NCBI GenBank assembly: GCA_033239005.1
Contig: BSQZ01000070.1
Location: 1,766,617-1,830,616, forward strand
DNA: 64,000 nt
Source of the DNA: Lamellibrachia satsuma
Lineage: Eukaryota > Annelida > Polychaeta > Sabellida > Siboglinidae
Direction: 5' to 3'
The translations under genes were made by a program, and so were the position numbers. The notes beneath the pieces were generated by a model. That model saw only the letters and a program-made list of their open reading frames with translations. It had not been told where the DNA came from and made no database searches. Each line of letters starts with the position of its first letter. Within the stretch, counting starts at the first letter, position 1. Below, piece by piece: positions 38,679 to 50,625 of this stretch.

Positions 38679-39985
38679 AAGGTATGCTGAGTAGATCATT
38701 TTCATGTGACTTTTCCTAGAAGACGGGATAAATGCGGGTCTTGAAAATGGGAGTAACTGTGCCGGAAAGAGAGACACATTGAACGCTTATGTTATATTAC
38801 TATCTAAGAAGATATCATGACGTTGCCATGTGTATAACTACGCATTAAAAAATAAGTCAGCTACAGTAATTTGGTTCGTTGTTTTTCTAAAATACCGGAA
38901 GAACCGCCTGACAATGGTAATCAATTAAAACCTAATTGCCTTCCTGGTTCAACAAACATTCCTTCGCAATGATGTAGGCAACACGGAGACGGAGACTTAA
39001 ACAAAGCCTCTTCCGCGATATTCGACCCCGGCGACCGACGAATGTTGCCCGTCCTCCTGTCTCGTCACCCGACACTATACGGCGTTAAATCCGACTCGGA
39101 AATCATTACTCAGCGCCAGCGCGTAATTACCGCGTTAATTATATATCGTTCGACAAGCGGCCGCTGCAGACAATGGTCGTGGCACAGTCGTCGCGTTCGC
39201 TTCATAATCGTCACCGACACGCTGCCATTACCAATGGTCCCGTTCTAGGCCGGGTCCCGCCCAGGCTTTGTCTGCGTGATTGTCTGTTTGGAGACGTCAG
39301 ACGGGACAGGTACCCATCAGGTATTTGACCTAAGTGGTCGCGATCGTCCGATTCGATATAACAAGCTGCCCCGGCTGGTTGTCACGCAACCCGGGCGAGA
39401 TATCGCGGCTGAAATTGCAAGGTTTTTTATGTAATCGTAGGAAAAATCTGCAAGCGGTTATACGCGTCAAACGGTAGTATATAACGAACTTAAGACATAT
39501 GCTGCAATTACAAAAGCAACATTTGAAATCGCGTGTGTACCTTTCATGTGTAATTATTTACTTGAATTTCGACATATTTCTAATGATAATTAAAGGGTTA
39601 TAAAGAAAAGGAACACGGACGATCATATGGATGCATGTATATTTTTTGTTTCCTATTCCTTCTTTCATTCACACACATTCAAGCATATTTGGCTAAGCAT
39701 TATTGAGTGTAGAGTTATTGATAAATTGTCATTTCATATTCAGTGATATAAATAAATTAATCAGGTTAGCATATAAAACCAGTCGATTATCTAGGATCTA
39801 GCAAAGGGTGAAGCCATGCGGGGGAGGCCATGGGGGAGGCCATGGGGAGGTCTTGGGGGAGCCAAGCTTAGTTACGTTAGTTTACCATATACTACCGTGT
39901 AGTGCAACAGCATTTTACATACACAAACATAAGATAAGTAAAGAATTTATGACATTATTTAAATATGTATATTAAATATGTAGAC
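38679..39985. other. Unassigned non-coding stretch
   Basis: Only a short gggggaggccat tandem repeat at about 39818-39855 and a CpG-rich patch near 39000-39400. Confidence 0.35.
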
Positions 39986-40374
39986 CAGAGGTTCCCAACA
40001 TTTTAAAGGCCATTCCCCACTTTTGCAAAAATATTCATGCAATACCCTCCCCCTCCTCCCCACCCCCCATTTCTTAAACGACTTTTTTAAACAGCGATTT
40101 ATGATATTGTGAATGTATGTAGAGAACAAATTAAATGATATGATGCTATTTATTTATTGTCATATATAATATGGATATAAAAGTACAACCGGTAGCGTAA
40201 TAAACACTAACATAATCTAAACAACAGTGAAAAGGGTGTGCAGTCTGACTATGTGTGTGCACTAATTTATTTTGTTGGCGTTTGGCCTTTATTCCCCCCG
40301 TGAAATCGCAAATTGGCCTTCATTCCCCCTGAAATCCCAGAGGGGGAATTACCCCCCCCCGTTGGGAACCCCTG
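39986..40374. mobile_element. Non-autonomous hAT transposon, 389 bp, with target duplication
   Basis: Terminal inverted repeats CAGAGGTTCCCAAC (39986-39999) and GTTGGGAACCCCTG (40361-40374) pair at 13 of 14 positions. The flanks atgtagac (39978-39985) and ctgtagac (40375-40382) are an 8-bp target duplication with one mismatch. CAGNGGTTCCCAA ends and 8-bp duplications are classic for hAT elements. The interior is C-rich with no transposase. Confidence 0.92.
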
Positions 40375-40550
40375 CTGTAGACAAAATGGTCGAATTTTTA
40401 CTTTCTTTACCGAAATATCGACCAATGCATATTACTGTAAAAACTATATTTTGAAACATGTTTACGTTTTATTCGTTTTATTGTACAAATTACAAACATG
40501 GCGGTAATTAAATGTTAGGCAATTAGGGTCAATCTACGTTTTACATTACG

Positions 40551-41052
40551 CTTAAAGGTGCATCATCAATTCGATTTTTTGGCAGTCTCGGTTTAAATAA
40601 ATTTTGCGAAAAACAAACCTACCTAGTATCCACTGCAACATGCTGGCTCATTTCTGCAACTTTTCTATGTAGTTTTTTTGCGAAAGCATCAGACAAACAA
40701 TTAAAGTACTTAATGTTTGTTCAAGCATTAAGTGAAGTAAAAACAGAAATGTTATAACAATACGTTATAACAATCACGATTTCATTCTTGGTAAAATGCT
40801 GTAACTTCGTCATGTGATCGGCGACAGGATTGAAGAAGTCACGCCCATGATCGGCATTAACTAGCACAGTGTTTATTTGATCCTTACCAGATGATCTAAC
40901 GACTCAAGTCAATTCTTTCGATGATTTGAAAAAATAGGCATTTTTTATTAAACAGACTGAGCACGTTACTTAAACTAGTCACATACTACACATATGGACA
41001 TAAATGAACCGGATTCGCGAATGACTGAACCATTTCAGGAAGCAGCTTTAAG
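40551..41052 (+). mobile_element. CTTAAAG-TIR DNA transposon family, 502-bp copy
   Basis: The ends CTTAAAGGTGC (40551-40561) and GCAGCTTTAAG (41042-41052) are inverted repeats matching at 10 of 11 positions. Relatives lie at 59550-60043 (inverted, about full length), 10173-10438 (deleted) and 23972-24092 (fragment). An internal palindrome (acttaatg ... cattaagt, about 40708-40737) is shared with the copy at 59550. No coding capacity; superfamily undetermined. Confidence 0.85.
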
Positions 41053-41663
41053 CCTCGAGTGTACGCTGATGCAAGTTTTTTTATAAACCATAGCTTTGAT
41101 ATATTGAATGGTTACACTGGTGTTAGACTATAGCAGATAACGTGAACAATGGATCGTTTAAGACTACTATACACATCCGTTCTCTTGACACTACTGTTGC
41201 CACCCTTGTTACCATTGCTACACTTATTGTTATTTCGCATTGTTATAACAATCGTTGTTATCGTCTTGCGAACGATTATCGCAATGATGATCATTTTAAT
41301 GAGAATTCTTCAACCTTGTTCTAGGTATCTGACTTCACAGGAAATCAAAGTGTCTTATCAGCCGTTCAATTAATAGAGCCGCGAACACAGAGCTGCCTTT
41401 GAAGAAAACACTAAAGATTATCTTTAAAAAAAAACGCCTCCGCCAACAACCGTATAGAATTCCGTCTGTACTGCGAGATGGCGCAACGGGCCAAGTGACG
41501 CGATAAGGTCGGCGCATTGTGCCTAGTTCAAAAGTCAAAACAGGCCGAGTGGCAACGTTTACAGAAATCTACTGCCACATAACATGGATTTATTCGGCAT
41601 TTCGTGTGTATTTGTATGTATGTCTGTGTATCTGCTTATCTGTATGCATGCGCGGTGCATGTA

Positions 41664-41666
<3 letters not shown>
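41053..41666. other. Unassigned non-coding stretch
   Basis: Short hydrophobic frames at 41140-41370 come from TTG/ATT-rich sequence. Nothing recognised. Confidence 0.35.

Positions 41667-41749
<83 letters not shown>
41667..41749. repeat. (TA)n microsatellite
   Basis: TA tract of about 83 bp flanked on both sides by gcatgtatg-type words. A GCGC/ACAC alternating tract follows at 41822-41853. Confidence 0.98.
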
Positions 41750-41751
<2 letters not shown>

Positions 41752-41960
41752 AGCAAGAAAACATGCATGTATGTATATATGCATGTAAGCAGCATGCATG
41801 TTTGAATATGTATTATATTTACACATGCGCACGCACGCGCACACGCGCACACACATTTCAAATAGTTTTGGACAGGTTTTTTAAAGTAAAAATACTTTTC
41901 TGTGAAGATTCCCCCCCCCCCCCGTCGGAGCTAACACAATCCGGCATGATCCAAGAGCAC

Positions 41961-42401
41961 CGTAGGGGAAGGTGGGGCATGTCCGCACGCTGAAACATGT
42001 TCGCACACCTCATTATTATTGACCAAACCGCGTATTTGGTTTCAAAATTTCCGGTCTACCATGGTAGCATCTAACTCGTACATCAAACATTCGTATTCTG
42101 GTATGTTACAAAGGACTGAAATACGCGGTGTGTGTTAGTAGTGCTAACATACACCGCATATTTCTGCACATACCTGTGCCGTTATGCCCCAGTACCTTGG
42201 GACATATCCGCACACCAATGACCAATTCGTGCATATTGATACCATATACATGTACGTTTTTCTTAGTGGAGTTGAAGCATGGTGATTGCTACTAGTAAAC
42301 TACTACATATACATATAAGCAAGGCGATTTTTTACCCTTCTGGTATAAACAGTTCACAAGTTATGGCGCGTTATACCTTAGATGCCCCACCTTCCCCTAC
42401 G
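41961..42401. mobile_element. MITE with 20-bp perfect terminal inverted repeats, 441 bp
   Basis: The left end CGTAGGGGAAGGTGGGGCAT (41961-41980) and right end ATGCCCCACCTTCCCCTACG (42382-42401) are exact reverse complements. Subterminal words catgtccgcac, catgttcgcacacc and catatccgcacacc repeat inside the element. The outermost CG could equally be a 2-bp target duplication, because CG is self-complementary. No transposase; superfamily not assigned. Confidence 0.92.
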
Positions 42402-42563
42402 CGTTTTATTCCTTATGCTATTATTTACGTGATGGCTCAATATGTTATCTATGCATCAGTTCGAAGGGTGTTTTGGTTTTGGTGATATCATTTATGATTG
42501 ACACTTCTTTTGAAAACCGTTGGTTACCAGATGATCTGTCGCCGCGCGCAATCCATCAATACG

Positions 42564-42565
<2 letters not shown>

Positions 42566-42617
<52 letters not shown>

Positions 42618-42740
42618 TGCATGCGTCTGAGTGTGTGTGTGTGAGTGTGTGTGCGTGTGTATGTGCGTGCGTGCGTGTGTGTGTGTGTGTGTGTGCGTGC
42701 GTGTGCGTGCGTCTGTGTGTGTGAGTGTGTGTGTGTGTGA
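42566..42740. repeat. (TG)n/(CGTG)n compound microsatellite
   Basis: Mixed TG, CGTG and GAGTG units over about 175 bp. Confidence 0.97.
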
Positions 42741-42841
42741 CGGCATTAACGTACGTCATAATAATATGTGTGTGTTTTTTATTACCTTTTCATTAAGACG
42801 TTCCATTTGGCCATATAGCACGTGATCGTTTTTCGTTTGTT

Positions 42842-42957
42842 GTTTTTCTTTCGTTCGTTCGTTCGTTCGTTCCTCTCCTCTCTCTCTCCCTCTCCCTCTC
42901 CCTCTCCCTCTCCCTCTCCCTCTCCCCCTCTCTCTCTCTCTCTCTCTCTCTCTCCCT
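42842..42957. repeat. Polypyrimidine tract: (CGTT)n, (CCCTCT)n, (CT)n
   Basis: After CGTT units the + strand is C and T only for nearly 90 bp, including mirror-symmetric (CCCTCT)n. Such tracts can form triplex DNA. Confidence 0.97.
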
Positions 42958-44029
42958 TTTTACATTCATCTATTAAGGTACCTTTAGTTTAAAAAAAAAT
43001 CAGAAAACGAATATGGAACATTTTCTAAATCAGTGTATCATCATCCACTCGTGTCGGCGTGGTGTTGTACGAGAGTCGCTCTGACGTGCTGGTTTACGCG
43101 GCAGATGTTGTTGCAACGCGACACTCGAAGTAAACCGATCGGTAATTGAAACGTGCGCGCGAAAGTCGCCTACTTAGAACGAACGCTTCGGTAGGGGAAC
43201 ATGATTACTTCCGTCAGAACTGACAATACTTCCAATGCGGGGTGGGCGTGTCTCGTTAACAATTCTCAGGTAACGTGCGCCGACAGCGCTATTTACGAAA
43301 AGGCGGTTTGCGGCCGCAGGAAAAGACGTTTTCCGAGATTCGCTTTCTCGTGACGTCACACGCGCAAAACGTCACAACAGGCGCTGCACCGAATCGCCGC
43401 TGTGATTACATCGCACCGCGACGTGTTTGCGCGATATTCGTCTGATGTTGGTAATGGCCGATAACGGCTGGGGTTGAGTCGGGTCTTCTGTATTGTTTCG
43501 GCAGCTTTGTCGCGGCTAAATCACAAACGTTCAGCAATTGTTTTCCTTTGTTCCTCGCCGTTAAAGATAACAGTATGCATGACCTATTAGATGAACTTAC
43601 AGCCCGGCGCTATGTGTGGGCAAGCAACTGCATCAGATTCTACGTGACGATAATTGACATCGCTTGTTCCTCGCGGTAGGTTCTGCGATATAATCTTATC
43701 TAGTACGGCCGTGATTAATCGAACATAACGTGTCGAAAGTCTATCACATCGCCCTGTCAGATGCGACGATCGTCCATTGTTGGGGCGCACTCGATCTTAC
43801 GCGTATTTCGCGATATTTTTATTTGGATCAGCGTTACTCCGGCGTTATCAACGGAAAAACTTGACGCGATATCGCAAGGCGAGTGTAAACGATAACTTCA
43901 TTCAATGGCGCAGGCGTGACGTTTCTGAATCGGGGGGCGAAAGGTACGGCCAAAGTACCCGCTAATGATAAGGTAAGGTTTAATATAAAATTTTTATCGT
44001 TTCGCTTGCGAGAAAAAACTTCACCTCGA
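42958..44029. other. Unassigned CpG-rich non-coding stretch
   Basis: CpG-rich at 43050-43960 with short unrecognised frames on both strands. Confidence 0.35.
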
Positions 44030-44815
44030 CCGTTGGGTTGACTAACAACAGTGAGGTTGGTTAAGAACCGTTGCGGTTGTTAACAATCGTTGGGATGGTT
44101 AACAACCGATGAAATGGATTGGTTAACAACCGTTGCGTTGGTTAATAATCGTTGGATTTGTTAACAACCGATGGATTGGTTAAGAAGCGTCGGGTTGATG
44201 AACAACCGTTGGATTGGTTAACAACCGATGGATTGGTTAAGAAGAGTCGGGTTGATGAACAACCGTTGGATTGGTTAACAACCGATGGATTGGTTAAGAA
44301 GAGTCGAGTTGATGAACAACCTTTGGATTGGTGAACAACCGTTGGATTGGTGAACAACCTATGGATTGGTGAACAACCGTTGGATTGGTGAACAACCTTT
44401 GGATTGGTGAACAACCGTTGGGTTGGTGAACAACCGTTGGATTGGTGAACAACCTTTGGATTGGTGAACAACCGTTGGATTGGTTAACAACCGATGGATT
44501 GGTTAAGAAGCGTCGGTTTGATGAACAACCGTTGCGTTAAGAAACGTTGGATCGGTTAACAACCATTGGGTTTGTTCAGAACAACAGCCGTGTTGGTTCG
44601 GTTGGCTGCCGTTCGGTTGGTTAACAACTGTTGGGTTGATTAACAATTGTTGGGTTGGTTAGCAACCATTAGGTTGGTTAAGAACCATTGTGTTAATTAA
44701 CAACCATCGTGTTGTTGTTTAACACCAGTTGCGTTGGTTAACAACCGTTCGGTTGGTTAACTTCCGTTCGGCTGGTTAACAACCTTTGGGATGGTTAACA
44801 ACCGTTAACAACCAC
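44030..44815. repeat. Diverged GTTAAC-containing minisatellite
   Basis: About 780 bp of variants of ggttaacaaccgttggattg, often containing the palindrome GTTAAC and inverted words GGTT/AACC. Unit length wanders around 17-22 bp. Some higher-order repeats (for example aagaagagtcgggttgatga) occur at 44180-44320. Confidence 0.9.
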
Positions 44816-44818
44816 AAC

Positions 44819-45128
44819 CAACTCGTCCAAGACCAAGATGGCCTATCATCAACTCGTCCAAGACCAAGACGGCCTATCATCAACACGTCCAAGACCAAGA
44901 CGGCCTATCATCAACTCGTCCAAGACCAAGACGGCCTATCATCAACTCGTCCAAGACCAAGACGGCCTATCATCAACTCGTCCAAGACCAAGACGGCCTA
45001 TCATCAACTCGTCCAAGACCAAGACGGCCTATCATCAACTCGTCCAAGACCAAGACGGCCTATCATCAACTCGTCCAAGTCCAAGACGGCCTATCATCAA
45101 CTCGTCCAAGACCAAGACGGCCTATCAT
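44819..45128. repeat. 31-bp minisatellite, 10 units
   Basis: Units caactcgtccaagaccaaga followed by cggcctatcat start at 44819 and every 31 bp to 45098, with a few single-base variants. The array follows the GTTAAC minisatellite directly and trails into degenerate caactcgt words up to about 45280. Confidence 0.97.
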
Positions 45129-46329
45129 CAACTAGTTCTACACTAAGTCGGCACATCACCAACTCGTTGCGAACTAGTGTCACTACCGATTCTCGTCACG
45201 TTGTCAACTCGCTTCGCTTCCAACTCGTCACATTGTCCACTCGTTTCACTACTAACTCGTCCCATTGCCAACTCGTCCTCCAACCAATTCGGTACAACAG
45301 CAACCCCTCTGGTTGTCCGAGTCACTCCACCACTGAGTCGCCCGTGTTTAATATGTATATCCTATTCCTAGTTCAGATCCATGAAAAAGGAAAAAGCTAC
45401 ATTAAATCTGATCTTAAGCAATGCATGATCAGTGATTACGATTAGACTTACACAGACATCGAGGTGTTCGGTGCTGTGTTTACGGTCATTACAATGAGAT
45501 AATTTCGGAATATTTCGAGTTAACATTGATTTGGCATTTTCGGCATTCGAATTAACGAAATGTTATTACAACAGAACGTATTATGTTAAAGTTACAAGTT
45601 ACCACTAGGATGATAATCAATCAGTTCTTTCGGTGGTCTTCTCGTTTTCGAGCATGACATGCATAGTTCACTCTTTTACGAGAAGCCTTGACATAATGTA
45701 TTGATATAATATGTTAAACATTATTTTTCTTTTCAATCGATATCAATTTGTCTGAAAACTTCCGTTTCAATTCATACCACTACTGGCATGTTTTTAAGAG
45801 GGGGGCTTAAGTCAATATGTTATTCAAAACCAATTACACGTGTTATGTTGGTGTCTCGGTGGTTTTTCATTTCCTTGCTATGAAACCAAAGCAGACATCA
45901 CCGTCAACATGACTTCGGGGCGGATCCTTCCCGTTTCCTTGTGGGTGATGCATGACTGATCCCTGGCCCCACAGGTTGCACCCCGTCCTTCCCGGCCGCC
46001 GTAAGCCGATCTGCCCCGACCCCAGGCCGGCCAATGGAGCGTGCAGCGAGGCCGGCCGTCCTGGTCGACCCGCGGTCTCGTCAGCGACTGCGGCAGCCCG
46101 CGACCCCGGCCGTCCCAATCGCGCCGTCGGCTTCAATTATCCCGAATTAATATCGTGCGTCAGTCGCCGCAGGTAACGCAACTGTCGCTAGTCGGGCCGT
46201 CTTAAAGCAATGCTTGTAGCACACTTGACAAAATGCCCAAGACCGCCAAGTAATAATCTTATTAGTATTTATGATAATATATAAAATGGGTGCATTTTTT
46301 TATAATAATGTTAACATTAATAACACAGT
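45129..46329. other. Unassigned non-coding stretch
   Basis: Degenerate caactcgt words to 45280; a GC-rich patch at 45910-46180 is open on both strands without a recognised domain. Confidence 0.35.
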
Positions 46330-46570
46330 TAATAATAGTGATAATGATGATGATAATAATTATAATAATTACGATAATAGTGATGATAATAATTATTATT
46401 ATACTTATTATCATTGTAATTATTATTATGATAACAATGATAATGATCATGATAATGACAATCATGATAATGACGAACATTACGATAATGATGATAGTAG
46501 TAGTAATAATAACATACATTTATATCGCGCCTGAATCCACTTACATAAAATGCTTTAAGGCACGTTACAT
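46330..46570 (-). mobile_element. LINE/SINE 3' tail with expanded (ATT/ATC)n repeat
   Basis: On the minus strand the sequence caggcgcgatataaatg (about 46518-46535) resembles the gcgctatataa tail of L2-type elements. It is followed by about 180 bp of imperfect ATT/ATC trinucleotides (46330-46512), consistent with a tail-derived microsatellite. Confidence 0.5.
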
Positions 46571-47036
46571 AAAATTGCGTACAATATTGATATATTTAGT
46601 ATATTTTAAAGATCGCACTATAGATATTATTCTTTTATGATAAGTATCCTTAAATACATATTTTATCATTAACTTATTATTTTATATTTTAAAATTATCA
46701 TTGTACAATAACAAAGTATACAAACATGAAATTAAGGGCGGGTTCTTTTGTTGTCTTCATAATGATTTGTTTGTATTACCATTTTGCTAATGCACCAAGT
46801 TAGCAATGCTTTACTAATAATAATTGCAAACTCTATGATAACAACTTCTGAGCATGGTGTCAATATATAATAGATTACGACTAAAAATGTCACTGTTTTC
46901 ATAATTATAATATTATTGTTTACAATGTCTTACATATCTGCAACGTTGGCGTGTCAATAACGTTTATGCTCTCCTGTGCTACTAGCATGACACCAATAAG
47001 TTTACCTGTATTCACGGCCGATTGGAAACAAACAGG
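46571..47036. other. Unassigned AT-rich non-coding stretch
   Basis: Nothing recognised. Confidence 0.35.
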
Positions 47037-47380
47037 GAGCGCGACACCACGATGCTGGTATAGAGCGCGACACCACGAGGCTGGTATAGAGCGCGACACC
47101 ATCAGGCTGGTATAGAGCGCGACACCATCAGGCTGGTATAGAGCGCGACATCATAAGGCTGGTATAGAGCGCGACACCACGAGGCTGGTATTGAGCGCGA
47201 CACCACGAGGCTGGTATAGAGCGCGACACCATGCGACTGGTATAGAGCGCGACACCAACGAGGCTGGTATAGAGCGCGACACCACGAGGCTGGTATAGAG
47301 CGCGACACCATGAGGCTGGTATAGAGCGCGACACCACGAGGCTGGTATAGAGCGCGACACCACGAGGCTGGTTTAGAGCG
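47037..47380. repeat. 26-bp minisatellite, 13 units
   Basis: Unit gagcgcgacaccacgaggct then ggtata, from 47037, with variants atcaggct and atgcgact. The frames shift from unit to unit, so it is non-coding. Confidence 0.97.
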
Positions 47381-47668
47381 GATAAAACAAATCAAATGAA
47401 GCACGGTTAAAGACGGAACGATGACGTCGCGGTTGGAAAAGATGACCGATAGAAAAGAGCCACACGGACGCACATTTTAATCGTCGCTGTTTACATACAC
47501 ACAGCAACAGTTGTGGGCGATATACATGCAGTATGTTATTATTGGGTGCGTTTTATTTTAAATAGTATTATGATAATTTGTGTGTAAACAAATGTATTAG
47601 TTAATATAATATGTTATAGTGATCATTATCTTACACGCATTTATTGTTATGAGCACACGGACGTTGGT

Positions 47669-47732
47669 CACGCGCACACACACGCACGCACGCGCGCGCG
47701 CGTGCGTGTTTGTGTGCGTGCGCACGTGTGCT
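47669..47732. repeat. Alternating CA/CG palindromic tract
   Basis: The tract runs cacacacgcacgcacgcg then cgcgcgcgtgcgtgtttgtg; the halves are almost inverted copies, giving a strong potential cruciform as well as Z-DNA-prone sequence. Confidence 0.9.
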
Positions 47733-47803
47733 TGTATAAATCCGTGTAATACGAATATCAGCAATCTTGTTCTATAAAGCAGCGGCGATCAATGTCGTCG
47801 GGC

Positions 47804-48353
47804 GAATTGTATGATCTGTAAACTATAACGACGGGGTTGTGACGAATTGTATGATCTGTAAATTATAACAACGGGGTTGTGACGAATTGTATGATCTGTA
47901 AACTATAACGACGGGGTTGTGACGAATTGTATGATCTGTAAACTATAACGACGGGGTTGTGACGAATTGTATGATCTGTAAACTAGAACGACGGGGTTGT
48001 GAAGAATTGTATGATCTGTAAACTAGAACGACGGGGTTGTGGCGAACTGTATGATCTGTAAACTAGAACGACGGGGTTGTGGCGAATTGTATGATCTGTA
48101 AACTATAACGACGGGGTTGTGACGAATTGTATGATCTGTAAACTATAACGACGGGGTTGTGACGAATTGTATGATCTGTAAATTATAACGACGGGGTTGT
48201 GACGAATTGTATGATCTGTAAACTAGAACGACGGGGTTGTGGCGAATTTTATGATCTGTAAACTATAACGACGGGGTTGTGACGAATTGTATGATCTGTA
48301 AACTATAACGACGGGGTTGTGACGAATTGTATGATCTGTAAACTATAACGACG
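47804..48353. repeat. 40-bp minisatellite, 14 units
   Basis: Unit gaattgtatgatctgtaaac then tataacgacggggttgtgac, repeating exactly every 40 bp; variants include aactagaac, ggcgaa and aattataac. Confidence 0.98.
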
Positions 48354-48630
48354 TGAACGTGCATGCACGAACGCACGCACATTATTATAATTTTTATTAC
48401 TAATAATTTCAAGATGCTTTCTCAGAATGTAAAATATATTTAAGGCGCCAATTGGCAAAGCGAATCAGTACGACCCGTCTTTTTGTCGGTGAATTTACCC
48501 TCACGAAGCATCACGTCTGCGAGAACTGCGCATATTATTTGTTGAATCTGACACTAATACACTATGGCTCATACAATTGGCACGTTCGTCAGGGTTATAT
48601 AATTAGTTTCGCCAAATACGACTTAATCGT
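48354..48630. other. Short unassigned stretch
   Basis: Between the 40-bp minisatellite and a SINE; a brief ACGC run at 48361-48380, otherwise nothing. Confidence 0.35.
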
Positions 48631-48960
48631 GGGGCGCGATAGCATACCGGTTAGAAGGCCGGACTCTCAATCGAGAGAACCCGGTTTCAAATCCCCCTGC
48701 GGTCGTTTCGAACCTTTGGCAAGTTTGATCACCCCACGTTGCCACAGTTCACTCAGCTGTATAAATGAGTACCTGGCAATACAGACAGTGGTGGATATGT
48801 GAAAGAATAGCCTTCGCGCAGCAATTGCAGCGTGGCTGAATACTTCCCAGAGAAGTTGAGATGGCCTTGGAATGAACAGGTCTGCCAGGGGGTGAAGTGT
48901 AAAGCGCTTTGAGCAGTCCTATGGACCGGATACCGCGCTATATAAGAACCTTTACCTTTC
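48631..48960 (+). mobile_element. tRNA-derived SINE, copy 2
   Basis: The A box is tagcataccgg (48640-48650) and the B box ggtttcaaatcc (48683-48694), separated by ggactctcaatcgagaga, which is identical in copy 1 (29773-30106). The body shares tcactcagctgtataaatga and acagtggtggatatgtga. The tail is gtaaagcgctttgagcagtc through gcgctatataagaacc, then tttacctttc. The core and tail match copy 1 in order and orientation. Confidence 0.9.
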
Positions 48961-49623
48961 TATACACGCACCGTCTTTCAAAACTGCGACCTTCGACGAG
49001 CATACATTACATCTTCATTATTTCGCAACGCTGATTTCGCAACGGAATTTACTTCATTCACAACGTCGGCCCGACAATAAACGGGCACAATGGTCGTGAA
49101 ACACTTGCACTTCGATAAAAATCATTGCTCCCAAATGATGCCTTTGTTACGACCCTTTGTCTCCTTCGAAGACATACGCAGCGATCCTTTTTTCATTTTG
49201 AAGTTTTTCGCATACAACCTTCATATGGACGTTATCTGATTCAATTCGTCATCGAGATAATGAAACGGCTATCTGAGATAAGAATCGCCTGAAACATCCG
49301 CATGCTTACACGCGACGGGATCGCGTCGATTCGTCGAGAATACTACGTCTTTGTTGTCTTTATTGTCTGTGTTGTCACCTGACGAAGCCACGTGACCTTC
49401 TACTCAACAATTTCGCTTGAGTTGCCGACGTTACATTAATAATAAGTGTGTTCGATTTGCAACCATACCGGCTGAACATTCCGTTTGGGTCCAGATTCTA
49501 AAATGCACACAAAACATTGAATACCATAAAATAATCACTGCCACTTATGCAGTTACTATATAAACGTAAAATGCTAAATGACCACGTGAATACTCTCATA
49601 AGGTATATTATATAATTTGATAC
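48961..49623. other. Unassigned non-coding stretch
   Basis: Nothing recognised. Confidence 0.35.
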
Positions 49624-50072
<449 letters not shown>

Positions 50073-50148
50073 TGCTCAACAAAGATTATAATTATTATAG
50101 GGTGGTTTTCTTACGGTACAAAAAAGTTGATACTAAATATATGCCCGG

Positions 50149-50208
50149 TGCTTAACAATGGTTATGTAGAATTATTCGGACTATGCTTAACAATGGTTAT
50201 GTAGAATC
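50149..50208. repeat. 24-bp direct repeat, 2 copies
   Basis: The words tgcttaacaatggttatg and tagaat occur twice, separated by about 12 bp. Confidence 0.85.
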
Positions 50209-50548
50209 CTATAATAATGGAAAAAGGTAGTTTTTTACGATACACTAAAATGTGCCGGACAACAGGACTGATCGGCGGCTTGTGCTATCACGGTTCGTTC
50301 ACATATCAAAGTTAGTCCGTCAATACTTCCTGCAGGGTGCGCAAAATAGCTTCGTAACTCGACTGCCATTCTGATGACGACACGGACAGGTATATGACAA
50401 CAGTTTGGTCCTTATCGGTATGACGGGCGCTGTTTAATATCTCTGGGCCATGGACGTCGGCGGGGGGGGCAAGGGGTGGGCACTTGCCCCCCCCGATGTG
50501 GAATTTTTTCCGGACGTATATTCGTGAGCTCAAAATATATGTTAACTT

Positions 50549-50555
<7 letters not shown>

Positions 50556-50622
<67 letters not shown>
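50556..50622. repeat. (TA)n microsatellite
   Basis: TA tract of about 67 bp. Confidence 0.98.

Positions 50623-50625
<3 letters not shown>

Noticed and set aside
47804..48353. CRISPR-like regular 40-bp repeat
   Set aside because: Directly tandem without spacers, in animal DNA; it is a minisatellite. The same applies to the 41-, 31- and 26-bp arrays.
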